NCBI RefSeq assembly: GCF_023822005.2
Contig: NZ_CP098806.1
Span: 4,638,501 to 4,702,500, forward strand
From: Dyadobacter fanqingshengii
GTDB taxonomy: Bacteria; Bacteroidota; Bacteroidia; Cytophagales; Spirosomataceae
Length of the DNA stretch: 64,000 bases
Reading direction: 5' to 3'
Both the position numbers and the translations under genes were made by a program. This document shows, piece by piece, positions 26,705 to 35,384 of the stretch. The notes below the pieces were generated by a model. That model had not been told where the DNA came from and did not search any database. It was given only the letters and a program-made list of their open reading frames with translations. Every line of letters starts with the position of its first letter. Position 1 is the stretch's first letter.

Positions 26705-27454
26705 GTGAATAATAGTATTGTAGTAATTCCAACCTACAACGAGATCGAGAATGTCGAGGCCATCATACGAAAAGTATTTAGCTTAACTCAACCATTTCAC
26801 GTGCTTATCATTGACGACGGTTCTCCCGACGGCACGGCGGCTATTGTGAAAGATTTGATGAAAGAATATGAAGGCCAGTTGCACATTGTTGAAAGAAAAG
26901 GGAAACTGGGACTTGGAACGGCATACATTCATGGCTTTAAATGGGCGATGGAGCGGGGTTATGAGTATATTTTCGAAATGGATGCGGACTTCTCCCATCC
27001 GCCTGAGGATTTGATTCGCTTACACCATGCTTGCGCCGTTGAAGGTCACGATGTGGCCATTGGTTCGCGTTACATTACTGGGGTTAATGTTGTTAACTGG
27101 CCCATTAACAGGGTGTTAATGTCTTATTTTGCAGGTTATTATGTCAGAATGATCACAGGGATGCAGATCATGGACCCGACTGCCGGATTTATTTGCTATA
27201 CGAGCAAGGTTTTAAAAACCATTAATCTGGACAACATTCGTTTTATCGGTTATGCGTTTCAAATTGAGATGAAGTTCAACTCCTGGAAATACGGTTTCGA
27301 CATTGTGGAAGTGCCCATCATTTTCACAGACAGGACCAAAGGAGCTTCTAAAATGTCAAAAGGAATTTTTAAGGAAGCGATCCTCGGTGTGATTACCCTG
27401 AAAGTGAACAGCTTTTTTAAGCGGTATATCCCTCATGGGTCAGTTCAGAAATAG
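26705..27454 (+). CDS. Polyprenol-phosphate mannosyltransferase-like family 2 glycosyltransferase
   Basis: 249 residues, all cytoplasmic (no C-terminal helices). Family 2 motifs: VVIPTYNEIENVEAII, DDGSPDGTA (nucleotide binding), EMDADFSHPPEDL (DXD), and DPTAGFICY typical of DPM1-like enzymes, which load a sugar from GDP- or UDP-sugar onto a polyprenyl phosphate. Such lipid-linked sugars feed GT-C transferases like the pair at 45.2-47.8 kb. Start is GTG 26705 directly before NNSIVVIPTYNE; no ATG is available. The 3' end overlaps the convergent M20 peptidase gene by 38 bases. Confidence 0.9.
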   Translation: MNNSIVVIPTYNEIENVEAIIRKVFSLTQPFHVLIIDDGSPDGTAAIVKDLMKEYEGQLHIVERKGKLGLGTAYIHGFKWAMERGYEYIFEMDADFSHPPEDLIRLHHACAVEGHDVAIGSRYITGVNVVNWPINRVLMSYFAGYYVRMITGMQIMDPTAGFICYTSKVLKTINLDNIRFIGYAFQIEMKFNSWKYGFDIVEVPIIFTDRTKGASKMSKGIFKEAILGVITLKVNSFFKRYIPHGSVQK

Positions 27455-28625
27455 CCAACCAGCTCATTAAGCCGGTTGAAATTTCCAATGCGCTTTCGTC
27501 AATGTCAAATGTGGGCGTATGCACGCCGGAAATGATTCCGCGCTCTTCGTTACGCGTTCCTAATCGGTAAAAACACGAATCCACAACCTGCGAATAAAAC
27601 GCAAAGTCTTCGCCAGCCATCCAAAGATCAAGGTCAATAACGTTTTCCGCACCCATATAATCCCTGGCTGAACTTCTGACGCGCCGGGTCAATTCTGGAT
27701 GGTTTTTTAAGAAAGGATAACCGTGTACAATTTCAAATTCGCAGCTTCCGCCCATCGCTTCGGCGATGTTCTCGGCCATTTTTTTCATTCTTTTCAAACC
27801 ATCTTCCCGCCATTCTTCATCCATGCAACGCCAAGTTCCCTGAATGGTTACTTCGTTTGGAATTACATTGGTAACCCCATCCGCAATAAACCTTCCAAAA
27901 GAAAGTACCGCAGGATTGGCTGGATTGCGATTGCGGCTGATGATCTGCTGTAATGCAACAATGATATGCGATGCCATTAAAACGGGATCAACCAGTTGAT
28001 GCGGAGCCGCTGCGTGGCCGCCTTTTCCTTTAACAGTTAAGTAAAGTTCGTCGGTGCTGGCCATGTACATGCCTTCCCGGAAACCGATTTTTCCAACCGG
28101 AATGTTCGGCGCAACATGCTGGCCCACCATGCTCGCTGGTCGCGGGTTTTCCAAAACACCTTCTTTGATCATTAATGAAGCCCCGCCCGGCGCTTTTTCC
28201 TCGGCAGGTTGAAAAACCAGCTTAATGGTCCCTTCAAACTCTTCTTTTAGTTGATTCAAAATCCTTGCAGTTCCCAACAGCGACGACGTATGCACATCGT
28301 GACCGCAAGCGTGCATCACACCCGGAACGGTCGACTTGTAAGGAACATCATTAGCCTCCAAAATCGGAAGCGCATCCATATCAGCGCGTAAGCCTACGAC
28401 ACGTTTACCTGGATTTCTGCCTTCAATGATCGCAACAACACCCGTTCCGGCAACGCCTTCTTCGGGTTGTAAGCCAATCGCTGTTAATTCAGCAGCTACA
28501 TATTTTGCCGTTTTATATTCTTCAAAAGATAATTCAGGATTGCTGTGTAAATGGCGGCGGTGCGCTATAATATCGGCGGATTGATCTTTGGCGAGGGCTT
28601 TTATTTTTTCTTGCAGCTGAGACAT
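27417..28625 (-). CDS. M20-family metallopeptidase / amidohydrolase
   Basis: 402 residues. HACGHDVHTSSLLGTA supplies metal ligands and QPAEE the catalytic and metal-binding Glu residues. The order (peptidase domain, lid domain from ~185 with GKGGHAAAPHQ, return to peptidase domain) is that of N-acyl-amino-acid amidohydrolases and hippurate hydrolases. It removes acyl groups from amino acids or related amides in the cytoplasm; the exact substrate is unknown. Single gene; its tail overlaps the glycosyltransferase gene for 38 bases. Confidence 0.92.
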   Translation of the reverse strand: MSQLQEKIKALAKDQSADIIAHRRHLHSNPELSFEEYKTAKYVAAELTAIGLQPEEGVAGTGVVAIIEGRNPGKRVVGLRADMDALPILEANDVPYKSTVPGVMHACGHDVHTSSLLGTARILNQLKEEFEGTIKLVFQPAEEKAPGGASLMIKEGVLENPRPASMVGQHVAPNIPVGKIGFREGMYMASTDELYLTVKGKGGHAAAPHQLVDPVLMASHIIVALQQIISRNRNPANPAVLSFGRFIADGVTNVIPNEVTIQGTWRCMDEEWREDGLKRMKKMAENIAEAMGGSCEFEIVHGYPFLKNHPELTRRVRSSARDYMGAENVIDLDLWMAGEDFAFYSQVVDSCFYRLGTRNEERGIISGVHTPTFDIDESALEISTGLMSWLAISELTHEGYTA

Positions 28626-28821
28626 ATTCTGTTTGAAATCTATTCTGAGAGACGCTAATCCTTACAAATCATTCAAAGGTAAGAATAAATAGATTGGCGT
28701 GCTGCAGTCGGGATACAAAGCAAATGTGCCGTCCTTTTGCGAAGAAGCGGGTTGAGATTGAATGTTGTTCCAAAGAAAAAAGGTAATTTTGACCAGATAT
28801 ATATCAATCAGCCAAGCACAA
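28626..28821. other. Divergent intergenic region with a 14-mer-like remnant
   Basis: About 200 bases between the M20 gene and the methyltransferase gene. At 28647-28660 the sequence GAGAGACGCTAATC resembles the 14-base repeat of 19166-19207, lacking one C. Otherwise I see only AT-rich promoter-like sequence. Confidence 0.4.
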
Positions 28822-29703
28822 ATGAATCAAAAGGAGTTTTTAGAATCGTTGGTTTGTCCGCTTACAGGAACCGCACTAACAATAGCAGAAGACGGAAAAT
28901 CACTGAAAAGTGAAGACGGAACAATATATGAAGTGGGTGACACAGGCATCGTTAATATGCTCTATCCCAAAGAGTTGTTGCCAGGAGATGCGCGTGAGCA
29001 ATATTTGTACGACCAAGCATTCCTTCGCTATGACAAAGGCGTTTCCTGGGTTTTTGAAACATTGAACCATTCAGACGAAGCTTCTACGAGACAGTTCTTT
29101 ATCGACCTGATGGAATTGAAGCCGGGCATGAAAGCATTGGAAGTGGGTGCCGGAACAGGTAAAGACTCTGCCTTGATTTTAGACCGCGTAAGACCAGGCG
29201 GAACGGCCGTTCTGTCCGATCTTTCTCCTAATATGTTGAAACTAGCGCAGGAAAAACTTTCAACGGAAGATGTAAATGTGCATTATTTCCTTGGAAACGG
29301 TTCTTACCTGCCATTTCCTGACGATACTTTTGATGCTGTTTTCCATTTCGGAGGCATTAATACATTCTCTGAAAGAAAACGCGCTTTCGACGAGCTTACC
29401 CGCGTTGTTCGCCCGGGTGGAAAAGTGGTTGTGGGTGACGAGAGCATTGCGCCTTGGTTACGCAACACGCCTACTTATGCTACATTATTAAAAGCCAACC
29501 CGCTTTTCCGTGCCGAAGTGCCTCTGGAAGACGTTCCTGCCAACATTGAGAATTTCAAATTGCATTATGTGTTTGGAAATGCTTTTTATGTGATGGAATA
29601 CAGGGTTACTGCGAATGCGCCGGAAGTAGACATTGATCTGCCAATCCCGGGTAAGGATTTCGTGGATAACTGGCGTTTGCGCGCTGAAAAGGCGGTTGAT
29701 TAA
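28822..29703 (+). CDS. Class I SAM-dependent methyltransferase
   Basis: 293 residues. The first ~40 resemble a Trm112-like element without its zinc cysteines (SLVCPLTGTALTIAEDGKSL). The Rossmann methyltransferase core follows with motif I EVGAGTGKDSALIL and later LPFPDDTFDAVFHFGG and VVRPGGKVVVGDE. It transfers a methyl group from SAM to an unknown small molecule or glycan. The frame is open 20 codons upstream, but ATG 28822 fits the family start. It leads a same-strand run to 33741; the beta-propeller gene follows after 19 bases. Confidence 0.86.
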   Translation: MNQKEFLESLVCPLTGTALTIAEDGKSLKSEDGTIYEVGDTGIVNMLYPKELLPGDAREQYLYDQAFLRYDKGVSWVFETLNHSDEASTRQFFIDLMELKPGMKALEVGAGTGKDSALILDRVRPGGTAVLSDLSPNMLKLAQEKLSTEDVNVHYFLGNGSYLPFPDDTFDAVFHFGGINTFSERKRAFDELTRVVRPGGKVVVGDESIAPWLRNTPTYATLLKANPLFRAEVPLEDVPANIENFKLHYVFGNAFYVMEYRVTANAPEVDIDLPIPGKDFVDNWRLRAEKAVD

Positions 29704-29722
29704 TCAATAACATTATCATTTC

Positions 29723-30658
29723 ATGTGGGTTAAAAAAGGAGTTATATATAAGCCGGACGGAACATTGCCGCACAGTTTGTCGCACGCGCAGGTTCCGTTT
29801 GCATATAAGCACGAAGATTTTTTACGCATATATTTTTCGTCCAGAGACAAAGACGGCCAGTCGCGCCCGACATTCATTGATGTAGATTACGACGATCCTA
29901 AAAAGATCCTTTACATCCACGACAAGCCTATTTTGGAACTGGGCGGCCCGGGAGAATACGATGAAACCGGCGCAATGCCTTCCTGGTTTGTAAACCGTCC
30001 GAATGGCGACATCTGGCTTTATTACACAGGCTGGAACCGCACCTGGAATTCGTACAGACTTTCAATGGGACTGGCTGTTAGCACGGATGGTGGCATATCA
30101 TTCAAAAAAATGTTCGTAGGCCCGATCATGGACCGCAGCATTCAAAATCCGCTTTGGGCCGCGCAGCCTTCGGTAATGATTGATGAAGACGGAACCTGGC
30201 GAATGTGGTACATTTCTGGACATAAATGCGAATACATTCACGATTATCCTGAACCTTATTACAGAGGTCAATCGGCAACGAGTAAGGACGGAATTCGTTG
30301 GGAAATCAGCGACATTCCGGCGCTGGATTTTGACGATTTTCTGCACGCAGTAGGCCGTCCAAGCGTTTTTAAAGAGGATGGCATTTACAAAATGTATTAT
30401 TCATATCGCCACACGCGTGATTACCGCACAGATCGCAATCAGAGTTACAGACTTGGTTATGCAGAGTCTGTGGATGGCACAAACTGGGAGCGTAAAGATA
30501 ATTTGGTAGGGATCGCGAAGTCAGATAATCCGGAAGATTTTGATTACCAAATGATTGATTATGCTAATTTTTATCAGCATAACGGTAAGAAATATCTGCT
30601 TTATAATGGCAATGGCTTTGGCGCTGCCGGATTTGCTTATGCAGTTTGGGAAGACTAA
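29723..30658 (+). CDS. Five-bladed beta-propeller, glycosidase-like protein
   Basis: 311 residues, no signal peptide, so cytoplasmic. Repeated blades of the type PSWFVNRPNGDIWLYYTGW, GPIMDRS...AAQPSVMIDEDGTWRMWYISG and GRPSVFKEDGIYKMYYSYR match the GH43/GH32/GH130-like propeller superfamily. In sugar biosynthesis loci such proteins often occur beside methyltransferases and glycosyltransferases and their role is unclear; I cannot confirm catalytic residues. Context says glycan or sugar-nucleotide processing. Confidence 0.75.
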   Translation: MWVKKGVIYKPDGTLPHSLSHAQVPFAYKHEDFLRIYFSSRDKDGQSRPTFIDVDYDDPKKILYIHDKPILELGGPGEYDETGAMPSWFVNRPNGDIWLYYTGWNRTWNSYRLSMGLAVSTDGGISFKKMFVGPIMDRSIQNPLWAAQPSVMIDEDGTWRMWYISGHKCEYIHDYPEPYYRGQSATSKDGIRWEISDIPALDFDDFLHAVGRPSVFKEDGIYKMYYSYRHTRDYRTDRNQSYRLGYAESVDGTNWERKDNLVGIAKSDNPEDFDYQMIDYANFYQHNGKKYLLYNGNGFGAAGFAYAVWED

Positions 30659-30713
30659 GATCTGCTTGAAAGGCAACAAAAGTCATTTATTTGATTTCAA
30701 CAGAAACATAAAT

Positions 30714-30771
30714 TTGAGAACTTATTCAGAGCCGGTTACATTATCTGACTGATTAGGTTCTCAATTTTTTT
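30714..30771 (+). terminator. Possible terminator after the beta-propeller gene
   Basis: An 8-bp stem TTGAGAAC / GTTCTCAA (30714-30721 with 30757-30764) with a long 35-base loop is followed by a T-tract at 30765-30771. The large loop makes it weaker than others in the window. Confidence 0.45.
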
Positions 30772-30796
30772 AAATCAACATTAAAGTGTCATACAA

Positions 30797-31615
30797 ATGA
30801 GCACACTGCAGGAACAATTCAATAATGACGGCTATGTCCTTTTAAGAGATTTTTTGGACAAAGACGTTGTCAATAACATTTACACGGACGCAAGAAAAAT
30901 ATTCGCAACGCAAATCAAGCACGTCACAGGTAAAACACCTGACATTGACAACCGCGATGAGTTTGAGAATGCAATGTTCGAGTTTTTTGAAAAAGACTTC
31001 AATGCGTTTGTCAACACAGGAAAAACGGTTCAGCATACATTCTCTTTGCACAAACTGGGCCTTGATCCAAAAATTGAAGACATTCTAAAACAAGTTGGCC
31101 TTTCCAGCCCTATCATCGGTGCACGCGCTGCGATGCAATTCAACAGCCGTTTCTTGTCAAAAGATGGCAGCAAACACTGGAAACTGGACGCACACCAGGA
31201 CTGGCGCACAGGCCAGGGCTCATTGGACAGCACCGTAATCTGGTTCCCAATGGTTGATGCTGGTGCAGATATCGGCGCTTTGCAGGTTATTCCGGGCAGT
31301 CATAAAATTGGTTTGCAGGAATCAACCACATCAGGTTACCAAGGTGGAATTACTTCATCATTAAAAGAAGAAGATTTCGTTCAAACGGAATTTAAAGTCG
31401 GCGACATTCTCGTTTTCTCCGCCTTCCTGATCCACCAATCCGGCAACAACATCACCAACAACATTCGCTGGTCTGTACAACTCCGCTACAATAACCTGGA
31501 CGAGCCTACATTCATAGAAAGAGGCTATCCAATGGCATACATTTACAAGCCGGAAACTGAGTTAGTAACACCGAATTTCCCTAGCGTGGAGCAACTGAAA
31601 GAGGTTTTTAGCTGA
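30797..31615 (+). CDS. Phytanoyl-CoA dioxygenase (PhyH)-family protein
   Basis: 272 residues of the Fe(II)/2-oxoglutarate oxygenase fold. The metal triad appears intact: His133 and Asp135 in AHQDW and His213 in FLIHQSGNN, with an Arg in NIRWSVQLR for 2-oxoglutarate. It hydroxylates an unknown substrate. The neighbours (methyltransferase, propeller, two glycosyltransferases) suggest modification of a sugar, lipid or small metabolite. About 140 bases with a possible terminator separate it from the propeller gene, so it may start a second transcript running to 33741. Confidence 0.87.
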   Translation: MSTLQEQFNNDGYVLLRDFLDKDVVNNIYTDARKIFATQIKHVTGKTPDIDNRDEFENAMFEFFEKDFNAFVNTGKTVQHTFSLHKLGLDPKIEDILKQVGLSSPIIGARAAMQFNSRFLSKDGSKHWKLDAHQDWRTGQGSLDSTVIWFPMVDAGADIGALQVIPGSHKIGLQESTTSGYQGGITSSLKEEDFVQTEFKVGDILVFSAFLIHQSGNNITNNIRWSVQLRYNNLDEPTFIERGYPMAYIYKPETELVTPNFPSVEQLKEVFS

Positions 31616-31633
31616 GATTTGGCTTGACCTTTC

Positions 31634-31873
31634 ATGAAACACACACAATATTTCTTGTTCACAAGAGAGCGAAGCGATCGTCAGGGAATAAAAGATGAAT
31701 GGATCCAGCAAGTCTTTCATTTTCCAGAAAAAGAGGAAATTCAGTCAGACGGTCGGATAAGGCGCTGGGCGAAAATTGAGGAGAACCAAAAATATTTACG
31801 CATTGTTTTGCTCGACGACGGTGAAACCGTCCACAACGCTTTTTTCGACCGCTCATTTAAAACCGAAAGCTAG
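31634..31873 (+). CDS. Small hypothetical protein, DUF4258-like (possible toxin partner of DUF2283)
   Basis: 79 residues: YFLFTRERSDRQGI, DGRIRRWAKIEENQKYLRIVL and TVHNAFFDRSF. The small basic fold with RERSDR and a late His and Arg resembles DUF4258/RelE-like mini-proteins, but this is a similarity of look, not certain membership. It lies 18 bases after phyH and 2 bases before the DUF2283 gene, a geometry repeatedly seen for this pair in genomes. Role unknown; toxin-antitoxin function is a hypothesis. Confidence 0.65.
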   Translation: MKHTQYFLFTRERSDRQGIKDEWIQQVFHFPEKEEIQSDGRIRRWAKIEENQKYLRIVLLDDGETVHNAFFDRSFKTES

Positions 31874-31875
31874 TT

Positions 31876-32100
31876 ATGGATATCAGGTATTTTCAAGACA
31901 CGGATACGCTTTTACTGGTTTTTAATCAGAATGAAGTTGCGTCGACTGACGATGTAAATGAAAACATGCTGGTCGATTTGGATGCGAATGGCAATCCGGT
32001 TTCTTTGACTATTGAACATGCGCAACATATGACAAATGTGCATGGCTTATCTTTCCAGCAGATCAGCCAAGGCTCTGTTAAGCAACTCGTTAATATCTAA
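31876..32100 (+). CDS. DUF2283-family protein
   Basis: 74 residues. MDIRYFQDTDTLLLVFNQ...DDVNENMLVDLDANGNPVSLTIEHA is the DUF2283 pattern, a small beta-rich family frequently encoded beside DUF4258-like proteins. Two bases separate it from the upstream small gene. The glycosyltransferase starts 7 bases after its stop. Confidence 0.85.
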   Translation: MDIRYFQDTDTLLLVFNQNEVASTDDVNENMLVDLDANGNPVSLTIEHAQHMTNVHGLSFQQISQGSVKQLVNI

Positions 32101-32107
32101 TTGCCTT

Positions 32108-32932
32108 TTGAAACTTTCCGTTTGCGTTCCTACATATAATCATGAGCGATACATTGGGCAGATGCTTGATGGGGCTTTGATGCAGGTGACGGATTTTGAG
32201 TTTGAGATAGTGATTGGGGATGATGCTTCTACGGATGCTACGCCTGCGATTATTCGGGAATATCAGGAGAGAAATCCAGGACGGATACGGGCATTTTTAC
32301 ATTCGGAGAATCAGGGGCCTAAGGAGCCTCGGGAGTTTGCTGGGCGGAATAATGTGCTGCAACTGTTGAAGGTTTGCAAAGGTGAATATGTGGCGATGTG
32401 CGAGGGAGATGATTACTGGACTGATCCGCTGAAATTACAGAAGCAAGTCGATTTTCTGGATGCCAACCTGGATTTTGCTATATCCCACCATAATGTTCTG
32501 GTGACCTACGAAGACGGGTCGCCAGAACATTTTTTTAATGCGCCGGATCAAAAATTAGTCTCGACCATTGAAGATATTTTGGAAGACAAATGGTTTATGG
32601 CGACCGCAAGCTGGGTTTACAGGAATTATTTTCTAGAAAACGACTTCGCCGATTGGCATGCAAAAGCTGCCGCAGGTGACTGGGCGGTGATTATTCAACT
32701 GGCTGCGCACGGCAAAATTGGTTATTTTCCAGAGCCTATGGGCGTTTATCGCAAGCACAGTGCCGGGCTTAGTAATGTTCATGCTAGCACTAATCAGAAA
32801 TTTTGGCAGAACAGACGCGATATGTTTGAAAACGTAGGAAAATGGCTGGGTAACCGCTATCAAACTACTATTGCGAAAACATTGGCGCGCTACGATGAGC
32901 AACTATCCTTATTTGAAAAAATTGGCAGTTAA
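32108..32932 (+). CDS. Family 2 glycosyltransferase
   Basis: About 274 residues. KLSVCVPTYNHERYIGQML, GDDASTDATPAI and CEGDDYWTDPLKLQKQV (DXD region) are the GT-A motifs of family 2 enzymes, here of the type found in polysaccharide clusters. No membrane helix, so it works at the cytoplasmic face. I choose the TTG at 32108-32110 as start because it gives MKLSVCVPTYN and lies just after the DUF2283 stop; no ATG exists nearby in frame. The acceptor is unknown. Confidence 0.87.
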   Translation: MKLSVCVPTYNHERYIGQMLDGALMQVTDFEFEIVIGDDASTDATPAIIREYQERNPGRIRAFLHSENQGPKEPREFAGRNNVLQLLKVCKGEYVAMCEGDDYWTDPLKLQKQVDFLDANLDFAISHHNVLVTYEDGSPEHFFNAPDQKLVSTIEDILEDKWFMATASWVYRNYFLENDFADWHAKAAAGDWAVIIQLAAHGKIGYFPEPMGVYRKHSAGLSNVHASTNQKFWQNRRDMFENVGKWLGNRYQTTIAKTLARYDEQLSLFEKIGS

Positions 32933-32976
32933 AATTAATAATCTTTAATTTGTACTGTTTTCAACAATTGCAATCT

Positions 32977-33741
32977 ATGAAGCTAAGCGTCGTAATACCA
33001 GCATATAATGAGGAGGAATCGATTACACACACTCTTACATCGCTGCACCAAACATTAAATAAATACAATATTCCTCACGAGATATGCGTCACAAACGATA
33101 ATTCCAAAGACGGAACCCTTCGTGTGCTGGACGAGCTTTCGCTTCAAATCCCAACATTGGTTTACTACACAAATCCGGGCCCGAACGGCTTCGGTTATGC
33201 GGTAAGATATGGTTTAGAACGTTTTAAAGGCGATTGCGTGGCCGTTTTCATGGCCGATATGTCGGATGATCCGGAGGACTTGGTTAAGTATTATTACAAA
33301 ATGCTGGACGGAGATTACGACTGCGTTTTTGGTTCGAGATGGGAAAAAGGCGGACAGGTAATTGATTATCCTGCTCTGAAAAAAGTAATCAACCGCGTTG
33401 CGAATTTTATTGTGCGTATGGTCATGGGCATCAAATACAATGACACAACCAACGCATTTAAACTTTATAAAAGAGAAACCATTGAAGGAATAAAGCCTTT
33501 TCTGGCCCCGCATTTTAACCTGACCATTGAACTTCCCCTCAAAGCAATGGTGCGTGGTTACAATTATGCCGTTGTCCCAAATAGCTGGACAAACCGCAAA
33601 TACGGCGAATCAAAGCTGAAAATAAAGGAAATGGGAAGCCGTTACTTCTTCATTTTAATGTATTGCCTCATCGAAAAATACTTCTCGCAGGGGGATTTCA
33701 TGAAAAAATCCACTGCTCCGAAGAAAGAAGTCAGCCGCTAA
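32977..33741 (+). CDS. Family 2 glycosyltransferase, DPM1-like
   Basis: 254 residues. KLSVVIPAYNEEESITHTL, TNDNSKDGTL, FMADMSDDPEDL (DXD position reads D-M-S-D-D) and NDTTNAFKLYKRE in place of the usual DPTAGF. Resembles dolichyl-phosphate sugar synthases, so it may make a polyprenyl-phosphate sugar. ATG 32977 preferred over an upstream TTG. Ends the cluster at 33741; the next gene is convergent. Confidence 0.88.
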   Translation: MKLSVVIPAYNEEESITHTLTSLHQTLNKYNIPHEICVTNDNSKDGTLRVLDELSLQIPTLVYYTNPGPNGFGYAVRYGLERFKGDCVAVFMADMSDDPEDLVKYYYKMLDGDYDCVFGSRWEKGGQVIDYPALKKVINRVANFIVRMVMGIKYNDTTNAFKLYKRETIEGIKPFLAPHFNLTIELPLKAMVRGYNYAVVPNSWTNRKYGESKLKIKEMGSRYFFILMYCLIEKYFSQGDFMKKSTAPKKEVSR

Positions 33742-33757
33742 GGATCAGCCCTTAATT

Positions 33758-34207
33758 TTATTTGATCCATTCCTGGACAAACGTCATTTTGTGGGCTATG
33801 TAAGAAATGGCAAGGCCCCACACAATAGCGCTGATGGACATCCATAAGAAAATAGCCGGGCGCGGCACTTTAAAGGCAACTGCCAAAATCGGCCCAAAAA
33901 GTGGTGTAAATAACGGCGGCGTTAGAAATGCAATGCCTATAATGCCAAAACGCTTCCAAATGTTTACAGCTATACGATTGGTCCTGCTGAATTTTTTAGG
34001 AGGCGTCTTCCGACGTTTTTTAATAAAACCCTGAATTGCCCCGCCTACATAAGTAAGGATCAACACGCTGAACATCATGCCAATGGCTGAGCAAATGGCT
34101 GTTTCGATCCAGGTTAATTTCAATACAACACCTGCGATGGGGCCCCCGAAAAACTTGAGCGTACTGGCAAGCGCTACTGACAAATATTTTAAAAAGGTGG
34201 TTTTCAT
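33758..34207 (-). CDS. Small integral membrane protein (possibly small multidrug-export/VTT-like)
   Basis: 149 residues with about four hydrophobic segments (residues ~5-30, ~36-58, ~88-110, ~116-140) and a basic loop KKRRKTPPKKFSR between the second and third. The FGIIGIAFLTPPLFTPLFGPILA stretch recalls the re-entrant loops of PF06695/VTT-type proteins, but I am not sure. The start overlaps the dxr stop by one base (TAATG), so it is translationally coupled to dxr. Confidence 0.65.
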   Translation of the reverse strand: MKTTFLKYLSVALASTLKFFGGPIAGVVLKLTWIETAICSAIGMMFSVLILTYVGGAIQGFIKKRRKTPPKKFSRTNRIAVNIWKRFGIIGIAFLTPPLFTPLFGPILAVAFKVPRPAIFLWMSISAIVWGLAISYIAHKMTFVQEWIK

Positions 34208-35367
34208 TAAACTTTTACCTGAATCAGTTCGGAAGCAAAACGCCTTGTCGCTTCGTTTGTTTGAACGTAGTCGGAATACGTTGGGGTGGAAATGTAGGAT
34301 ATTTTGGCAAGGCTTTCAACGATCAGATCCGAAATATCCAGAAATCCGATTTTCCCTTGAAGAAACGCTTCAACTGCAATTTCATTGGCCGCATTAACAA
34401 TGCAGGCCGCATTTCCACCTTTTTCCAAAACTTCATAAGCGATAGCAAGGTTCCTGAAAGTGTCAAGATCCGGTTTTTCGAATGTTAAGGAAGGATAATC
34501 GGTAAAATTGAACCTGGGAAATGCCGATTTCAGGCGCGCCGGATAACGCAATGCATATTGGATCGGCAATTTCATATCGGGTAATCCCATTTGTGCCTTA
34601 ATGCTGCCGTCTTCAAACTGCACAAGCGAATGGACTATGCTTTGTGGATGCACTATGACGTCAATTTGCGAAGCTTCGAGATCAAACAACCATTTGGCCT
34701 CAATCACTTCCAGTCCTTTATTCATCAGTGTGGCAGAATCAATGGTAATTTTGGCGCCCATGCTCCAATTCGGGTGCTTTAATGCCTGCTCCCTGGTGAC
34801 ATGCGCCAGATATGCGCGGTCTTTTCCACGGAATGGGCCGCCGGAAGCGGTTAATATGATCTTTTCGATCCTATTTCCTTCTTCGCCGACCAGACATTGA
34901 AAAATGGCAGAATGCTCGGAATCAACGGGGTAAATGTTGACGCCGTATTGCCTGGCAAGGCCCGTTATCAGTTCTCCCGCCACGACAAGCGTTTCCTTAT
35001 TAGCCAAAGCAATGTCTTTTCCGGCTTTAATGGCATGAATGGTAGGCAAAAGGCCTGCATAACCGACCATTGCCGTAAGAACCGTGTCGATATCATCCGA
35101 TTCCACAACAGAAACCAATGCTTCAATGCCGCTATAAACATGAATGTTGAAAGTGGAAAGTGCTGATTTAACCTTATCAAAATGCTTTTCATTCCCAATA
35201 ACCACTGCTTTTGGCAGAAACTTCGCGGCCTGTTCAATCAGCAGATCTGCATTTTCCTGCGCAGTAAGAACACTTACCGAAAAGATCTCAGGATTCGCCC
35301 CCATCACTTCCAACGCCTGCGTCCCGATCGAACCCGTTGACCCTAGAATCGCTATATTTTTTTTCAT
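34207..35367 (-). CDS. dxr: 1-deoxy-D-xylulose-5-phosphate reductoisomerase
   Basis: 386 residues. NADPH-binding GSTGSIGTQALEV at the N-terminus, metal and substrate motifs PVDSEHSAIFQCL, SGGPFRG and SATLMNKGLEVIEAKWLF, and the C-terminal helical domain. It catalyses the second step of the MEP isoprenoid pathway; the first enzyme, dxs, is also in this window at 59.8 kb but in a separate unit. Downstream of the GH3 gene (17 bases) and overlapping the small membrane protein gene, so the three form one minus-strand operon. Confidence 0.96.
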   Translation of the reverse strand: MKKNIAILGSTGSIGTQALEVMGANPEIFSVSVLTAQENADLLIEQAAKFLPKAVVIGNEKHFDKVKSALSTFNIHVYSGIEALVSVVESDDIDTVLTAMVGYAGLLPTIHAIKAGKDIALANKETLVVAGELITGLARQYGVNIYPVDSEHSAIFQCLVGEEGNRIEKIILTASGGPFRGKDRAYLAHVTREQALKHPNWSMGAKITIDSATLMNKGLEVIEAKWLFDLEASQIDVIVHPQSIVHSLVQFEDGSIKAQMGLPDMKLPIQYALRYPARLKSAFPRFNFTDYPSLTFEKPDLDTFRNLAIAYEVLEKGGNAACIVNAANEIAVEAFLQGKIGFLDISDLIVESLAKISYISTPTYSDYVQTNEATRRFASELIQVKV

Positions 35368-35384
35368 TCTGATGCTTAGGTTAA

